A stretch of DNA of 64,000 nt from Streptomyces albireticuli (GCF_002192455.1 NZ_CP021744.1:7092501-7156500); one strand, 5' to 3'. Counted from the first letter of the stretch, positions 7,811-17,201 are shown. The notes: a model not told the origin generated them from the sequence alone. Numbers and translations: made by a program.

Positions 7811-8611
7811 ATGACGGAACGTACGGAGTCGATCGAATCGATGGAGCAGCTCGCCGTGGTCTGGCGGGCCATGGTCCTCGACCGTGACGCGGACGCGGAT
7901 GTGCGGGACCTTCCCGGAATCGCCGTCCGCTGGGCCGACTGCCGGTTCGCCTTCTGGAACTGCGTCACGTTGACCGATGTCGACGCGGACACGGCGCTCT
8001 TCGAGCAACGCCTGTGCCAGGCGGCGGACATCATGCGCGCGAAGGAACACCCCGGGTTCCTGTGGCTCTTCGAGGACCTCCTCAGCGACGAGGCACGCGC
8101 GGGAATGCCGGCGGCGGCGGAGAAGGCGGGCCTCGACCACGCCTTCCCCGGCACCGGGATGGCCGGCGACTTCCTTCCCCTCCCCGAGCCGTCCCACCCC
8201 GATCTGACCTTCGTGCGCGTGACCACGGACGAACAGCTACAGGCGTACGCGGACCTGAACTCGCGGGCTTACGGATTCGCGCTGGAGGACGGCCGCGACG
8301 GGCTCCTCGGGTCCACGCTGTGGAGGAAGCAGGTGCATGCCTACCTGGGCGTACGGGACGGGGTCCCGGTGACGTGCGCCGGGGCGGTGGAGGCGGAAGG
8401 CCGGCTCTTCGTCGCGCTCGTCGCCACGGCCCCGGAATGGGAGCGCCGGGGCTACGGAGAGGCGGTGACGCGCAAGGCCCTGTACGAGGGCGCCCGGGCC
8501 ACCGGCCTGACACGTGCCACCCTGCACGCGACGGCGGCGGGGGCGCCGGTGTACCCCCGCATCGGCTTCAGGCCGAACTCGCCGATGCACTTCTACGGCC
8601 TGAAACCCTGA
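7811..8611 (+). CDS. GNAT-family N-acetyltransferase
   Basis: 266 residues from the ATG after CAGGAGGTCTG. The N-terminal 130 residues are a degenerate GNAT-like or recognition lobe. The C-terminal half is a full GNAT fold with the acetyl-CoA loop ERRGYGEAV near residue 220 (the R/Q-x-x-G-x-G/A motif) and the end strand GFRPNSPMHFYGL. The substrate is unknown. It stands alone between a TetR gene and a convergent NAD(P)-binding protein. A short GAAGAGCCC tandem repeat overlaps the region after its stop (8611-8637). Confidence 0.85.
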   Translation: MTERTESIESMEQLAVVWRAMVLDRDADADVRDLPGIAVRWADCRFAFWNCVTLTDVDADTALFEQRLCQAADIMRAKEHPGFLWLFEDLLSDEARAGMPAAAEKAGLDHAFPGTGMAGDFLPLPEPSHPDLTFVRVTTDEQLQAYADLNSRAYGFALEDGRDGLLGSTLWRKQVHAYLGVRDGVPVTCAGAVEAEGRLFVALVATAPEWERRGYGEAVTRKALYEGARATGLTRATLHATAAGAPVYPRIGFRPNSPMHFYGLKP

Positions 8612-8673
8612 AGAGCCCGAAGAGCCCGAAGAACTGACCTCCCGGACGCCCGCCGGCCCCGGCGCTCGCGCGA

Positions 8674-9450
8674 CTAGGCCGCTGCCACCCGCTCGGCGAG
8701 GAAGTCCTCCCAGGTCCGCTGTCCGACCGAGGCGCCTTCCAGAGTCAGGTTCTCGCCCGCGCGGTAGGCGCGGCCGACCTTTCCCGGCATCCGGACGGGC
8801 AGCGTCATCCGGTGCTTGCCGCGCGCCTCCAGATAGCCGCGGCTCAGGTCGTCCAGGCCGTACACCTTCGGCCCGGTGAGGTCGGGCACGAGGCCGGCCG
8901 GGCGGCCGAGGGCCAGTTCCACGAGGCGTACGGCGACGTCGCGCGCGTCGACCGGCTGCCAGCGGAGCCCGCCCGGGGCGGGTACCACCGGCAGCTTCGC
9001 CATCTTCTCCACGACCGTCAGGGCCAGGTCGTGGAACTGGGCGGCCCGCAGCGTCGTCCACGGAATCCCGGAGTCCGATATTGCCCGCTCCGCGCCCAGC
9101 TTGGCCCTGAAGTAGCCCAGCGGCAGCTTGTCCGCCCCGATGACCGAGATGTACACCAAGTGATTCACACCGGCGGCTTGCGCGGCCCGCACCAGGTGTC
9201 GCGTGGCCTCGTCGTCGCCCTTGGGGCCGCCCGCGAGGTGCAGGACGGTGTCGACCCCGCTGAGCGCGGCGTCGATTCCCTCGCCCTTGCGCAGGTCGGC
9301 GGCCACGTGCTCGACACCGTCAGCAGGATCGCCGCCACGCCGGCTGAGTACCCGCACGGTGCGACCGGCCTCCCGCAGGAGGGGCACGACGAGGCGGCCG
9401 AGCGTGCCCGTGCCGCCGGTGACCAGAACGGGGGTGCTCGCCACGGTCAT
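8674..9450 (-). CDS. NAD(P)-binding atypical SDR (NmrA-like)
   Basis: 258 residues from the ATG at 9450. An ATG at 9459 is also possible, but GGAG is better placed for 9450. The dinucleotide motif is VTGGTGTLGR near residue 10. The atypical SDR pattern (RAAQFHDLALTVVEKMAK, then QPVDARDVAVRLVELAL) fits the NmrA/YwnB-like group, which uses NAD(P) in redox sensing or reduction. There is no classical YxxxK site. No operon partner is visible. It converges on the GNAT gene. Confidence 0.85.
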   Translation of the reverse strand: MTVASTPVLVTGGTGTLGRLVVPLLREAGRTVRVLSRRGGDPADGVEHVAADLRKGEGIDAALSGVDTVLHLAGGPKGDDEATRHLVRAAQAAGVNHLVYISVIGADKLPLGYFRAKLGAERAISDSGIPWTTLRAAQFHDLALTVVEKMAKLPVVPAPGGLRWQPVDARDVAVRLVELALGRPAGLVPDLTGPKVYGLDDLSRGYLEARGKHRMTLPVRMPGKVGRAYRAGENLTLEGASVGQRTWEDFLAERVAAA

Positions 9451-9580
9451 CTTCACCATCTCCAATGCGTCCGCCCGGGAGGTGCTCTCCCAGGTCTCTG
9501 CCTCTATGACCCACGGCGAAGGAGGAATGTGACGGGCGGACGAAAAAATTTCGGGAGACCGGGGTCAGGGCCGGGACGGG

Positions 9581-9611
9581 CGAGGGCCCGGCCGTGGTGG
9601 CCGGGCCCTCG
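9581..9611 (-). terminator. 13-bp hairpin terminator
   Basis: Arms 9581-9593 and 9599-9611 pair perfectly around loop GTGGT. It sits 15 bp beyond the stop of the VOC gene (9627-10019). Confidence 0.75.
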
Positions 9612-9626
9612 TGCCAGGGCGGACGC

Positions 9627-10019
9627 CTACTGCGGCTGTGTGGCGATCTGGATCAGGTTGCCGCAGGTGTCGTCGAAGACGGCCGTGGTGACGGCGCCCA
9701 TCTCCATGGGCTCCTGGGTGAAGCGGACGCCGAGGCCGCGCAGGCGCTCGTACTCCGCCTTCACGTCGTCGACGGCGAACTGGGCGAGCGGGATGCCGTC
9801 CCCGACGAGCGCGTCGCGATAGGTCCTGGCCGCCGGGTGGCCGGCGGGCTCCAGGAGGAGTTCGGTGCCGCCGGGGTCGTCGGGAGAGACGACGGTCAGC
9901 CACCGGTCCTTCTCGCCCACCGGGACGTCGTGCTTCTTCACGAAGCCGAGGACCTCGGTGTAGAAGTGCAGGGCTTTTGCCTGGTCGTCGACGAAGACGC
10001 TGGTCAGATGGATCTTCAT
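9627..10019 (-). CDS. VOC-family protein (glyoxalase/bleomycin-resistance fold)
   Basis: 130 residues from the ATG at 10017-10019 with GGAGGAG upstream. Two beta-alpha-beta-beta-beta modules are visible (MKIHLTSVFVDDQAKALHFY, then LAQFAVDDVKAEYERL). It ends with the GNLIQIATQP strand that supplies the last metal ligand position in VOC enzymes. Likely a metal-dependent lyase, dioxygenase or binding protein of unknown substrate. It is divergent from the MFS gene and could share control with it. Confidence 0.88.
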   Translation of the reverse strand: MKIHLTSVFVDDQAKALHFYTEVLGFVKKHDVPVGEKDRWLTVVSPDDPGGTELLLEPAGHPAARTYRDALVGDGIPLAQFAVDDVKAEYERLRGLGVRFTQEPMEMGAVTTAVFDDTCGNLIQIATQPQ

Positions 10020-10385
10020 GGGAGACGCTCCTCCGGTCCGGATCTGTCGGGCACGAGCCATCGGTCGGTGATCCGCCGCTGTGCGGCCGGGCCGGTACGC
10101 CAAGGCCTCAAGCCCGGTCGCGAGCAGATCCCGAACAGTGTCCGCCCAGTCTTCTCCACGGGCTCGTCGAGGGTGGCGTGGCGGGTGGGGTCTGCACCGG
10201 TCGGCGTAGCGTGTCCTCGTGCGCCGAGCCCGCGCGGCCTGGGCCGGCCGCCCCGGTGCCGGCGGGTGATCCGCTCCGCCTCCGGCCGGCTCGACGCGTC
10301 ATGGGACCGTTGTCGCCGAAGCGGTCCGCGGATTCGCGTGACGGGCGTGGCGGCTTGTTCGGGTGAGGTGTCTGGGGGGCTGAGG

Positions 10386-11636
10386 ATGGTGGGCAGGAGG
10401 CCGTTGGGCCGGCGGTTCGGGTGGCTGTGGGCGGCGTACGCGGTCAGTACGTTCGGCACGTGGCTCGCGTTCGACGCGTTCGCCCTGATCGCGATCCTTG
10501 TGCTGCACGCCGGGCCGACCGCGGTCTCGATGCTGTCGGCGACGGGGCTGGCGGTAGGGGCGGCGGTCGCGGTGCCGCTCGGTCCATGGGTGGAGTTCCG
10601 CCGCAAGCGGCCGGTGATGGTCGCGATGGACCTGACCCGGTTCGTGGCGCTGATCAGCGTCCCCGCCGCGTACGCACTCGGGCTGCTCGGATTCGTCCAG
10701 CTCCTGGTCGTGTCCGTCGTCGTCGGTGCGGCGGACATCGCCTTCAACGCGGCCAGTGGTGCCTGTCTGAAGGCGCTCGTGCCACCGGAGGACCTGCTCG
10801 TCGCGAACGGACGCTTCGAGTCCACGACCTGGACCGCCACCGTGCTCGGACCGCCGGCCGGCACGGCCGCGATCGGGCTGTTCGGCCCGGTGATGACCGT
10901 GGCGGCCAACGCGGTCAGCTTCCTCCTCTCGGCCGTGGGGATCCGTGCGATCGGCGGCGGCGAGCCGCTTCCGGCGCGCACCGGCGCGTACGGGAAGCGG
11001 CTCCGGCCCGGCGACCTGCTCGACGGGTGGCGGTACATCCTGAACGACCCGGCCCTGTGCCCTTTGTTCTTCAACACGGTCCTGATCAGCGGCCTGATCA
11101 TGGCCACGTTGCCGCCGCTCGCCGTTCTCATGCTCGGAGACCTCGGGTTCGCCCCCTGGCAGTACGGCCTCGCGTTCGGCCTGCCCTGCGTCGGCGGCAT
11201 CATCGGCTCGCGGCTGGCCCGCCGACTCGTCCCACGGTTCGGTCGGCACAAGGTCATGCTCACCGCCGGGGCGCTGCGCGCGTGCTGGTCGCTCGGGCTG
11301 GCCTTCATCCGCCCCGGCGTGGCCGGGCTCGTGCTCGTCATCGCGATCGAGTTCGGCCTGATCACCTGCATGGGCGTGTTCAACCCGGTGTTCGCCACCT
11401 ACCGGCTCGACCGGACGCCGCCGGACCGGGTCGCCCGCACCCTGTCGGCGTGGTCGGTCACCAGCAAGGTGACCGTCGCGGCCATGACCGCGCTGTGGGG
11501 CCTGCTGGGCGGCGTCACCGGCCCCCGTACCGCGATCGCCGTCGCGGGTCTCCTCATGCTGATCACCCCTTTCCTGCTTCCGCGGCACGACCGCACGCCG
11601 CACCCCGAGCACGATCCGGCCCGGAGCCGGACGTGA
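10386..11636 (+). CDS. MFS transporter
   Basis: 416 residues from the ATG after GGGGGGCTGAGG. The frame is open much further upstream, but that part is the antisense of the VOC gene. Twelve hydrophobic segments start at WLWAAYAVSTFGTW, with an arginine-rich loop (EFRRKRPVMVAMDLTRF) between helices 2 and 3 where the MFS motif A lies. This resembles the MFS_3/enterobactin-exporter (EntS-like) family of drug or metabolite exporters. No regulator is adjacent. The substrate is unknown. Confidence 0.88.
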   Translation: MVGRRPLGRRFGWLWAAYAVSTFGTWLAFDAFALIAILVLHAGPTAVSMLSATGLAVGAAVAVPLGPWVEFRRKRPVMVAMDLTRFVALISVPAAYALGLLGFVQLLVVSVVVGAADIAFNAASGACLKALVPPEDLLVANGRFESTTWTATVLGPPAGTAAIGLFGPVMTVAANAVSFLLSAVGIRAIGGGEPLPARTGAYGKRLRPGDLLDGWRYILNDPALCPLFFNTVLISGLIMATLPPLAVLMLGDLGFAPWQYGLAFGLPCVGGIIGSRLARRLVPRFGRHKVMLTAGALRACWSLGLAFIRPGVAGLVLVIAIEFGLITCMGVFNPVFATYRLDRTPPDRVARTLSAWSVTSKVTVAAMTALWGLLGGVTGPRTAIAVAGLLMLITPFLLPRHDRTPHPEHDPARSRT

Positions 11637-11734
11637 CACACCGCGACTCGGCACGCGCCGGAAGGCAGGCCGCGGCCGGCCCGTCGACGTGTCCCCTCCT
11701 TCTGCGGCATCGCGCCCACCGGGGGAAGGGAGCC

Positions 11735-11760
11735 GCGCATGAGTACGCGTACTCATGCGC
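11735..11760. promoter_or_regulatory. 26-bp perfect palindrome (candidate operator)
   Basis: The left half gcgcatgagtacg (11735-11747) is the exact reverse complement of the right half (11748-11760), with no central spacer. It lies 30 bp before the likely start of the small membrane-protein gene and about 100 bp after the MFS gene. Its length and zero spacer suit a dimeric repressor site better than a terminator. Confidence 0.6.
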
Positions 11761-11790
11761 ACCCGCCGCCGGGCTCGGCACCCTGCGGCC

Positions 11791-12189
11791 ATGATGTTCA
11801 CCTCTCCGGCGCCGGAGCGCCGCCGTCCCTGGTCGCACCGGACACGCCGGGGCGTCGACCTCGCCTTCGCGATCCCGTTGTTCCTGCTGGAGACGGCGTG
11901 GCTCGTGCTGGACTGGATGTTCGGCCTCGGCCTGGAGGTATGGGCGGCGCAAGGCGAACGGGAGCGGATCGACGCGGCCCGCCTCGCGCACCTCGGGCGG
12001 GTGCGGGTGCTGCTGATCGCCGTCCTCGTCACGGCGGTGCTCGCGGGAATCTTCCGTGCCCGCTGGACGGTGATCGCGCACCTGCTGGTGGCCCTCCTGG
12101 CCGGAGGGGTGCTGGTGGTCGCACAGCACCAGTGGGACAGCGGCCATGCTCCGTCGCCCGGGTGCGTCCGCTACAGCGCGCACTGCTGA
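11791..12189 (+). CDS. Small membrane protein (DUF6234-like)
   Basis: 132 residues from ATG 11791 (MMFTSPAPERRRPW). A start 12 codons earlier at 11755 falls inside the palindrome and is unlikely. Neither site has a good ribosome-binding sequence, so a leaderless transcript or weak translation is possible. Three hydrophobic segments are visible (DLAFAIPLFLLETAWLVLDW, VRVLLIAVLVTAVLAGIF and the ALLAGGVLVVAQ region), followed by a Cys-containing tail. It looks like the DUF6234 group of Streptomyces membrane proteins of unknown function. Confidence 0.65.
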   Translation: MMFTSPAPERRRPWSHRTRRGVDLAFAIPLFLLETAWLVLDWMFGLGLEVWAAQGERERIDAARLAHLGRVRVLLIAVLVTAVLAGIFRARWTVIAHLLVALLAGGVLVVAQHQWDSGHAPSPGCVRYSAHC

Positions 12190-12301
12190 GGGAGCCGGAG
12201 GCGGCTCGGGGCGGGGAGCGGTGCCGGAGCGTCAGACGCCGTTGTCAGTGCCTCCTCATAGAGTGAAATCACTCAGCGAGCCTCGGAGAGGGAGTACAGA
12301 C

Positions 12302-13360
12302 ATGTCCGCCAACAGGATCCAGCACAAGGTGAATCACGTCGCGCTGGTCGTGGACTGTTCGGGTTCCATGCGTCCGCACCAGAGCCAACTCGTGCGGGTG
12401 GTAGACGAGTTCGTGGCGGGGCTGAAGGCCGAGTCGGACAGCCTCGGTCACGAGACCCGGATCAGCCTCTACTCCTTCGACCACAGGGTGGAGAACCTGG
12501 TCTGGGACATGGACGTGAAGCACCTGCCGTCCATGCGCGGTCTGTACCGCGTCAACAACGGTGCCACGGCCCTCATCGAGGCTTCCCTGAAGTCCCTGGA
12601 CGACCTGGGACACATCTGGGAGGAATACGGTGAGCACAGTTTCCTCCAGATCGTGGTGACGGACGGCGAGGAGAACGCCTCCGGCGGCGACAGGCGGCAC
12701 GACGGCGACATGGCCGTCCTCGGCCCATGGCTGGACAGGATCGCGGCGAGGATGGGCGGGCTCCCGGGCCACTGGACGTCCGCGATCCTCGTCCCGAACT
12801 CCCTGGCCAAGCGGACCGCCCAGAACTACGGCTTCCCGGCCGGGAACATCGCCATCTGGGACGCGGATTCCCAGGAGGGCGTCGAGGAGGCCATCGGCAC
12901 CGTGCGCGCCGCCGCCACCAGCTTCCTCCGGGCCCGCGAGAAGGGTGTGCGCGGCACGAAGAACCTGTTCGCCGTCGGTCAGGACATCTCCATCGACGAG
13001 GTGCGGGCGAACCTCGAACCGGTCCCGGCGAACAAGTACCGGCTCCTGAAGGTCGACAAGGAGGCCGAGATCCGCCCCTTCGTCGATTCGCATCCGGGTG
13101 TGACGTACGAACGCGGTGCCTGTTACTACCAGCTGGGCGCCCGGGCCCAGGTCCAGCCGAACAAGGAGGTCATCGTGGTGGAGAAGGACACCGACCGCGC
13201 CTACACGGGCGACGCGGCGCGCAGCCTTCTGTTCGGTACGGGCATCCAGGGGACCGTCTCGGTGAAGGCGGGGAACAACCCCAAGCTGGAGGTCTATGTG
13301 CAGAGCCGTTCGGTGAACAGGAAGCTCAAGCCCGGTACGCGCCTGCTCATCATGGTCTGA
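12302..13360 (+). CDS. von Willebrand factor A-domain protein
   Basis: 352 residues from the ATG after AGAGGGAGTACAGAC. The vWA domain starts at once. ALVVDCSGSM carries the metal-ion-dependent adhesion site (MIDAS) DxSxS at Asp18, Ser20 and Ser22, and IVVTDGEENASGGD provides the late MIDAS Asp. The C-terminal 120 residues form an extra beta-rich domain (YYQLGARAQVQPNKEVIVVE). No signal peptide, so cytoplasmic. Such stand-alone vWA proteins usually bind a partner through Mg2+. No AAA or TerD partner is next to it, so its role is open. Confidence 0.85.
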   Translation: MSANRIQHKVNHVALVVDCSGSMRPHQSQLVRVVDEFVAGLKAESDSLGHETRISLYSFDHRVENLVWDMDVKHLPSMRGLYRVNNGATALIEASLKSLDDLGHIWEEYGEHSFLQIVVTDGEENASGGDRRHDGDMAVLGPWLDRIAARMGGLPGHWTSAILVPNSLAKRTAQNYGFPAGNIAIWDADSQEGVEEAIGTVRAAATSFLRAREKGVRGTKNLFAVGQDISIDEVRANLEPVPANKYRLLKVDKEAEIRPFVDSHPGVTYERGACYYQLGARAQVQPNKEVIVVEKDTDRAYTGDAARSLLFGTGIQGTVSVKAGNNPKLEVYVQSRSVNRKLKPGTRLLIMV

Positions 13361-13394
13361 GGGCTGCCGGAACCGGTATGTCAGGGCCGCCTGG

Positions 13395-13781
13395 TCAGGG
13401 GCAGCGGTCCGCGAGGACGCAGAACTCGTTCCCCTCCGGGTCGGCGAGCACGACCCAGCTCTCCTCGCCTTGGCCGACGTCGGCGTACCGAGCGCCCAGG
13501 CCGAGCAGGCGGCGGACCTCTTCGTCCTGGTCCCTGTCGGCCGGGTTGACGTCGATGTGAAGCCTGTTCTTGACGGCCTTGCCCTCGGGCACGCGCGCGA
13601 ACGTCAACGCCGGTGGCACCGGGCCGGGGCGGTTCCTGCCCTCGGGCACCGCGGGGGAGCCGATGATGACGATTCCCTCGTCCTCGTCCCGCACCTCGTA
13701 GTCGAGGACCGAGCACCAGAACCGGGCGAGACCACGGGGATCGGCGCAGTCGATCGCGAGCTCGGTGAACTTACTGGTCAT
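13395..13781 (-). CDS. VOC-family protein
   Basis: 128 residues from the ATG at 13779-13781, preceded by GGGAGGTCCTGAC. A single-subunit VOC fold (FTELAIDCADPRGLARFWCS, then NRLHIDVNPADRDQDEEV, and VLADPEGNEFCVL with a metal-ligand Glu). This pattern is common in actinobacterial glyoxalase-like proteins of about 120 residues. Upstream, ATCGAGCA is repeated three times (about 13796-13820). Confidence 0.88.
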   Translation of the reverse strand: MTSKFTELAIDCADPRGLARFWCSVLDYEVRDEDEGIVIIGSPAVPEGRNRPGPVPPALTFARVPEGKAVKNRLHIDVNPADRDQDEEVRRLLGLGARYADVGQGEESWVVLADPEGNEFCVLADRCP

Positions 13782-14013
13782 GTCAGGACCTCCCGATCGA
13801 GCAATCGAGCAATCGAGTAGCGGGTCCGCCGAGGGCCGCACGCCGATCGTAGTGTCCGACGGTGAGGTGAGCCGAGCGTATTCATCCGGCCTGGTGCCGT
13901 CCGTATGCGCCCGTCCGACCCACCCGGTATCGTCCATAAGGTGCGATCCGCCCGAACCGCCGTGGCTTTGTCCGGCTGGGCAGCCGTGGATACCGGCAGA
14001 GGAACGGGATCAC

Positions 14014-15588
14014 ATGACCAAGCACGGCATCAACGCGGCGGCGGTCTCGGCCGCCGTGGTCCTGGCGGCATTCGGTCCGGCACCGGGGAGTGCCGCCGCA
14101 TCGCCTCACAGCCGCACCGCCGGGCCCGGCCCGGCCGTCGTGTCGCGGTTCGTGCCCGCTCCCTGCCCGAAGCCACCCGAGCCGATAGCCGCGCTGAGCA
14201 CCGCGCGGTGCGGCTTCCTGGAGGTCCCTGAAAACCGCTCCCTGAAAGTGCCCGAGAACCACGCCGCCACGGCCGGCCGGACGATCCGGCTGGCCGTGGC
14301 GGTCATTCCCGCCACGTCGGCGAAGCCCGCCGAGGACCCGGTGGTGTTCATGGCGGGAGGCCCCGGCGGCGACACGTTCGACGACATTCCCTTCCTCGTC
14401 GACTCCGGCCTGAACCGGGACCGCGCGCTGATCGTCATGGCCCAGCGCGGCAACCTCTACGACCGGCCCCACCTCGCCTGCCCGGAGCTGGACCGGTTCT
14501 CCGCGGAGTACGTAGGGCTCGGCCACGACTCACGGCAGGCGGAACGGCTCCTGCTGGACTCGGTGAAGAACTGCCGGAACCGCCTGGCGGCCGACGGGAC
14601 CGACCTGAGCGCCTACAACACCACCGAGAACGCCGCCGACTTCGCCGACCTGCGCACGGCACTGGGCATCCCCCGGTGGAACGTCTACGGCTACTCCTAC
14701 GGCAGCGACCTGGCCCTCACCTACCTTCGCGAACACCCCCAGGGGATTCGCGCGGTGGCGATCGACTCGGTCACTCCTCCGCACATCGCGACCCTGCCGT
14801 GGACCTGGAGCAGCGCCCGTGAGGGCATCGAGAACCTCCTGGACGTGTGCGCGGCCGAGCCCGGTTGCAAGAGACGCTACCCGGACCTCCGCCGCACCCT
14901 CACCGAGCAGGTGCGCAGGCTGGAAGCACGGCCCTTGACGCTGAACGCGCGGCCACCGAGCGGAGGGGACCCGGTGAAGGTCGTCCTCGACGGGGGAGCG
15001 CTGCTGAACCTGCTGGTCGCCAACGCCGTCAAGCCGCCCGATGTCCCCGCGGCGATCGAAGAGCTCGCCCACGGACGTCCGGAGCGTTTCGCGCGGGCCC
15101 GCGCGGCCGACTCGGTCCAGACCGTCGGCCGGACCGCCCACGGCCTGACGGAGTCGGTGGCGTGTGCCGAGTGGGTGCCGGGCTCCACGCCGTCCGACGT
15201 GCTGAAGGCGGGGCGGTGGGCCTTCCCCGGGTGGCCGGACACGGTCCTGGCCCAGGCGCCGCAGCTTCCGTTCCAGCACCGGGTGTGCCGCGTCTGGGAC
15301 GTACCGGACCGCACCTCCACCCAGCGGGTCGCCACCGTCAGCACGGTGCCGACACTCATCGTCTCCGGGACGTTCGACACGAAGACCGGGGCGAGCTGGG
15401 CGCGGGAGGCGGCCCGTACGCTGCCCCGCTCGACATCCGTGCGGATCCCCGGGATCGGGCACTGGGTGGTCCCGCAATCGCCCTGCGCGCAACGGGTGCT
15501 GGCCTCGTTCCTCGCCCGTCCGACCGCGCCCGACACCGACTGCGTGGCCGGTCTCACCCCGAAACCGTTCACGATCATCCCGAAGTGA
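14014..15588 (+). CDS. Secreted TAP-like peptidase (S33 alpha/beta hydrolase), copy 1
   Basis: 524 residues from the ATG after GAGGAACGGGATCAC. The signal peptide is about residues 1-29 (AFGPAPGSAAA). GGPGG at 115-119 is the oxyanion region, GYSYGS carries the nucleophile Ser228, and a C-terminal TAP-like domain holds the Asp (VSGTFDTKTG) and His (PGIGHWVVP). Several Cys pairs fit an exported enzyme. It belongs with the Streptomyces tripeptidyl-aminopeptidase/SlpD-SlpE group, which removes peptides from protein N-termini outside the cell. It is followed 11 bp later by a paralogue, so they are co-transcribed. Confidence 0.9.
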   Translation: MTKHGINAAAVSAAVVLAAFGPAPGSAAASPHSRTAGPGPAVVSRFVPAPCPKPPEPIAALSTARCGFLEVPENRSLKVPENHAATAGRTIRLAVAVIPATSAKPAEDPVVFMAGGPGGDTFDDIPFLVDSGLNRDRALIVMAQRGNLYDRPHLACPELDRFSAEYVGLGHDSRQAERLLLDSVKNCRNRLAADGTDLSAYNTTENAADFADLRTALGIPRWNVYGYSYGSDLALTYLREHPQGIRAVAIDSVTPPHIATLPWTWSSAREGIENLLDVCAAEPGCKRRYPDLRRTLTEQVRRLEARPLTLNARPPSGGDPVKVVLDGGALLNLLVANAVKPPDVPAAIEELAHGRPERFARARAADSVQTVGRTAHGLTESVACAEWVPGSTPSDVLKAGRWAFPGWPDTVLAQAPQLPFQHRVCRVWDVPDRTSTQRVATVSTVPTLIVSGTFDTKTGASWAREAARTLPRSTSVRIPGIGHWVVPQSPCAQRVLASFLARPTAPDTDCVAGLTPKPFTIIPK

Positions 15589-15599
15589 CCGGAGGGCAG

Positions 15600-17201
15600 A
15601 TGGCACTCGACCACGCACCCCGCCGTCGCCGCCGCACCGCGCGCCGGCTCCACGCCGCGCCGGCCGCGGTGGCGACCGGAATCCTCGTCACCGGCCTGCT
15701 CGCGACGCCCGCACGCGCGGAACCCGGCACCTCCGCGGGAGCGGCGACCGGCACGGTCGCCCGGACGGCGGGCGACGCCCGTTTCGAGCCGGGCCCCTGC
15801 CCGAAGACGCCCGAGCCGATCGCCGCGCTCGCAAGAGCCCGCTGCGGAACGCTCACCGTGCCCGAGAACCGTGCGAAGCCCGACGGCCGAAAGATCACCC
15901 TCGGTGTCGCGATCGTGCCGGCGGCGGCCGCCGAGCCGAAACCCGACCCGATCGTCTGGCTCGCCGGCGGGCCCGGCGACGACGCCGTCGGGGAGGCGAA
16001 GATGGCGGTCGACGGCGGCCTGAACCGCGACCGTGACGTGATCCTCATGTCCCAGCGGGGCACGTACTCGGCCGACCCGGCGCTCACCTGCCGCGACATC
16101 GACGAGTTCAACGCACGCGCGGTCGGCCTCGTCCAGGACGCGCCGTCCACCGAGCGCCTGCACGTCGACGCGACGCGCGCCTGCCGCGACCGACTGGCGG
16201 GCCGCGGTGCCGACCTCGGCGCCTACAACGACACCGAGAGCGCCGCCGACTACGCGGACCTGCGCGTCGCGCTGGGCATCGACCGGTGGAACGTGTTCGG
16301 CATCTCCTACGGCACCCACCTGGCGCTCATCTACATGCGCCAACACCCCCAGGGGATCCGGTCGGTCGGCATCGACGGCATCCTGCCGCCGTCCAAGGCG
16401 GGGTCGGCGCTGACCTGGAGCAGCGCCCGGCAGGGCTTCGACGGGCTGTTCAAGGCCTGCGCGGAGCAGCCCGAGTGCGCCCGCCGCTATCCGGACCTGC
16501 CCGCCACCTTCGAACGCCTCGTCCGCGAACTCGAAGCCCACCCGGTCACCACCACCGTCACGGTCCCCGGCCACCCGGACCCGGTGAAGGTCGTACTGGA
16601 CGGCGGAGCCCTGGTGAACTGGCTGACCTCCGCCACCCATGTGGCCGAGGGCGTACCCCGCTCCCTCGACGAGCTGGCCCACGGCAATCCGCGGCGGGTC
16701 GCCGAACAGTGGGCGGGCGGCAAGGTCAGCCCCCAGGCCTTCGGCAGGGTCGCCCACGGGCTCGCCTACGGCGTCTTCTGTAGTGAGTGGGTGCCGTACG
16801 AGAGCCGGACCGAGGCCCTCCGGGGTGGGCGGGAGGCGTTCCCGTCCTTCCCCCGCTCGGTACTGGCCCAGGCCCCGCAGCTCACCTTCCTCCGTCCGGA
16901 CTGCGCCGTCTGGAACGTCCCCGCGGCGCCTCCCTCGATCCGGGACGTCACGCGGAGCGACATACCCACCCTCGCCCTGTCGGGCGGCTTCGACGCCCAG
17001 ACCGGGGCGGCCAACGGGCCGTATGTCGCCCGCGCGCTGAGCCGCGCCACGGTCGTGACGGTGCCCTACGAGCCCCATGTCGTGTTCGCCACGTCCAAGT
17101 GCGCCCAGGAGATCACCGTCTCCTTCTTCGACGATCCGACCGCCCCGAAGACCGGATGCCTCACGGGCCTCGAACCGCCCCGGTTCGAGATCGGCCCGTG
17201 A
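15600..17201 (+). CDS. Secreted TAP-like peptidase (S33 alpha/beta hydrolase), copy 2
   Basis: 533 residues from the ATG after CCGGAGGGCAG. The Arg-rich start plus hydrophobic core (to about residue 40, ATPARA) is an export signal. The nucleophile is Ser236 in GISYGT, the Asp lies in SGGFDAQTG, and the His lies in YEPHVVF. The His environment differs from copy 1, which has GHW. The two copies share most blocks (for example PCPK-PEPIAAL and LTWSSAR), so they arose by tandem duplication and diverged. Different signal peptides and His motifs suggest different substrates. Confidence 0.9.
   Translation: MALDHAPRRRRRTARRLHAAPAAVATGILVTGLLATPARAEPGTSAGAATGTVARTAGDARFEPGPCPKTPEPIAALARARCGTLTVPENRAKPDGRKITLGVAIVPAAAAEPKPDPIVWLAGGPGDDAVGEAKMAVDGGLNRDRDVILMSQRGTYSADPALTCRDIDEFNARAVGLVQDAPSTERLHVDATRACRDRLAGRGADLGAYNDTESAADYADLRVALGIDRWNVFGISYGTHLALIYMRQHPQGIRSVGIDGILPPSKAGSALTWSSARQGFDGLFKACAEQPECARRYPDLPATFERLVRELEAHPVTTTVTVPGHPDPVKVVLDGGALVNWLTSATHVAEGVPRSLDELAHGNPRRVAEQWAGGKVSPQAFGRVAHGLAYGVFCSEWVPYESRTEALRGGREAFPSFPRSVLAQAPQLTFLRPDCAVWNVPAAPPSIRDVTRSDIPTLALSGGFDAQTGAANGPYVARALSRATVVTVPYEPHVVFATSKCAQEITVSFFDDPTAPKTGCLTGLEPPRFEIGP

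Noticed and set aside
8611..8637. GAAGAGCCC tandem repeat after the GNAT gene
   Set aside because: Only three short units, no longer array. Probably slippage, no evidence for function.
9594..10385. 264-codon N-terminal extension of the MFS gene
   Set aside because: This part is the antisense of the VOC gene. The true start is the ATG at 10386 with a ribosome site and an immediate transmembrane helix.
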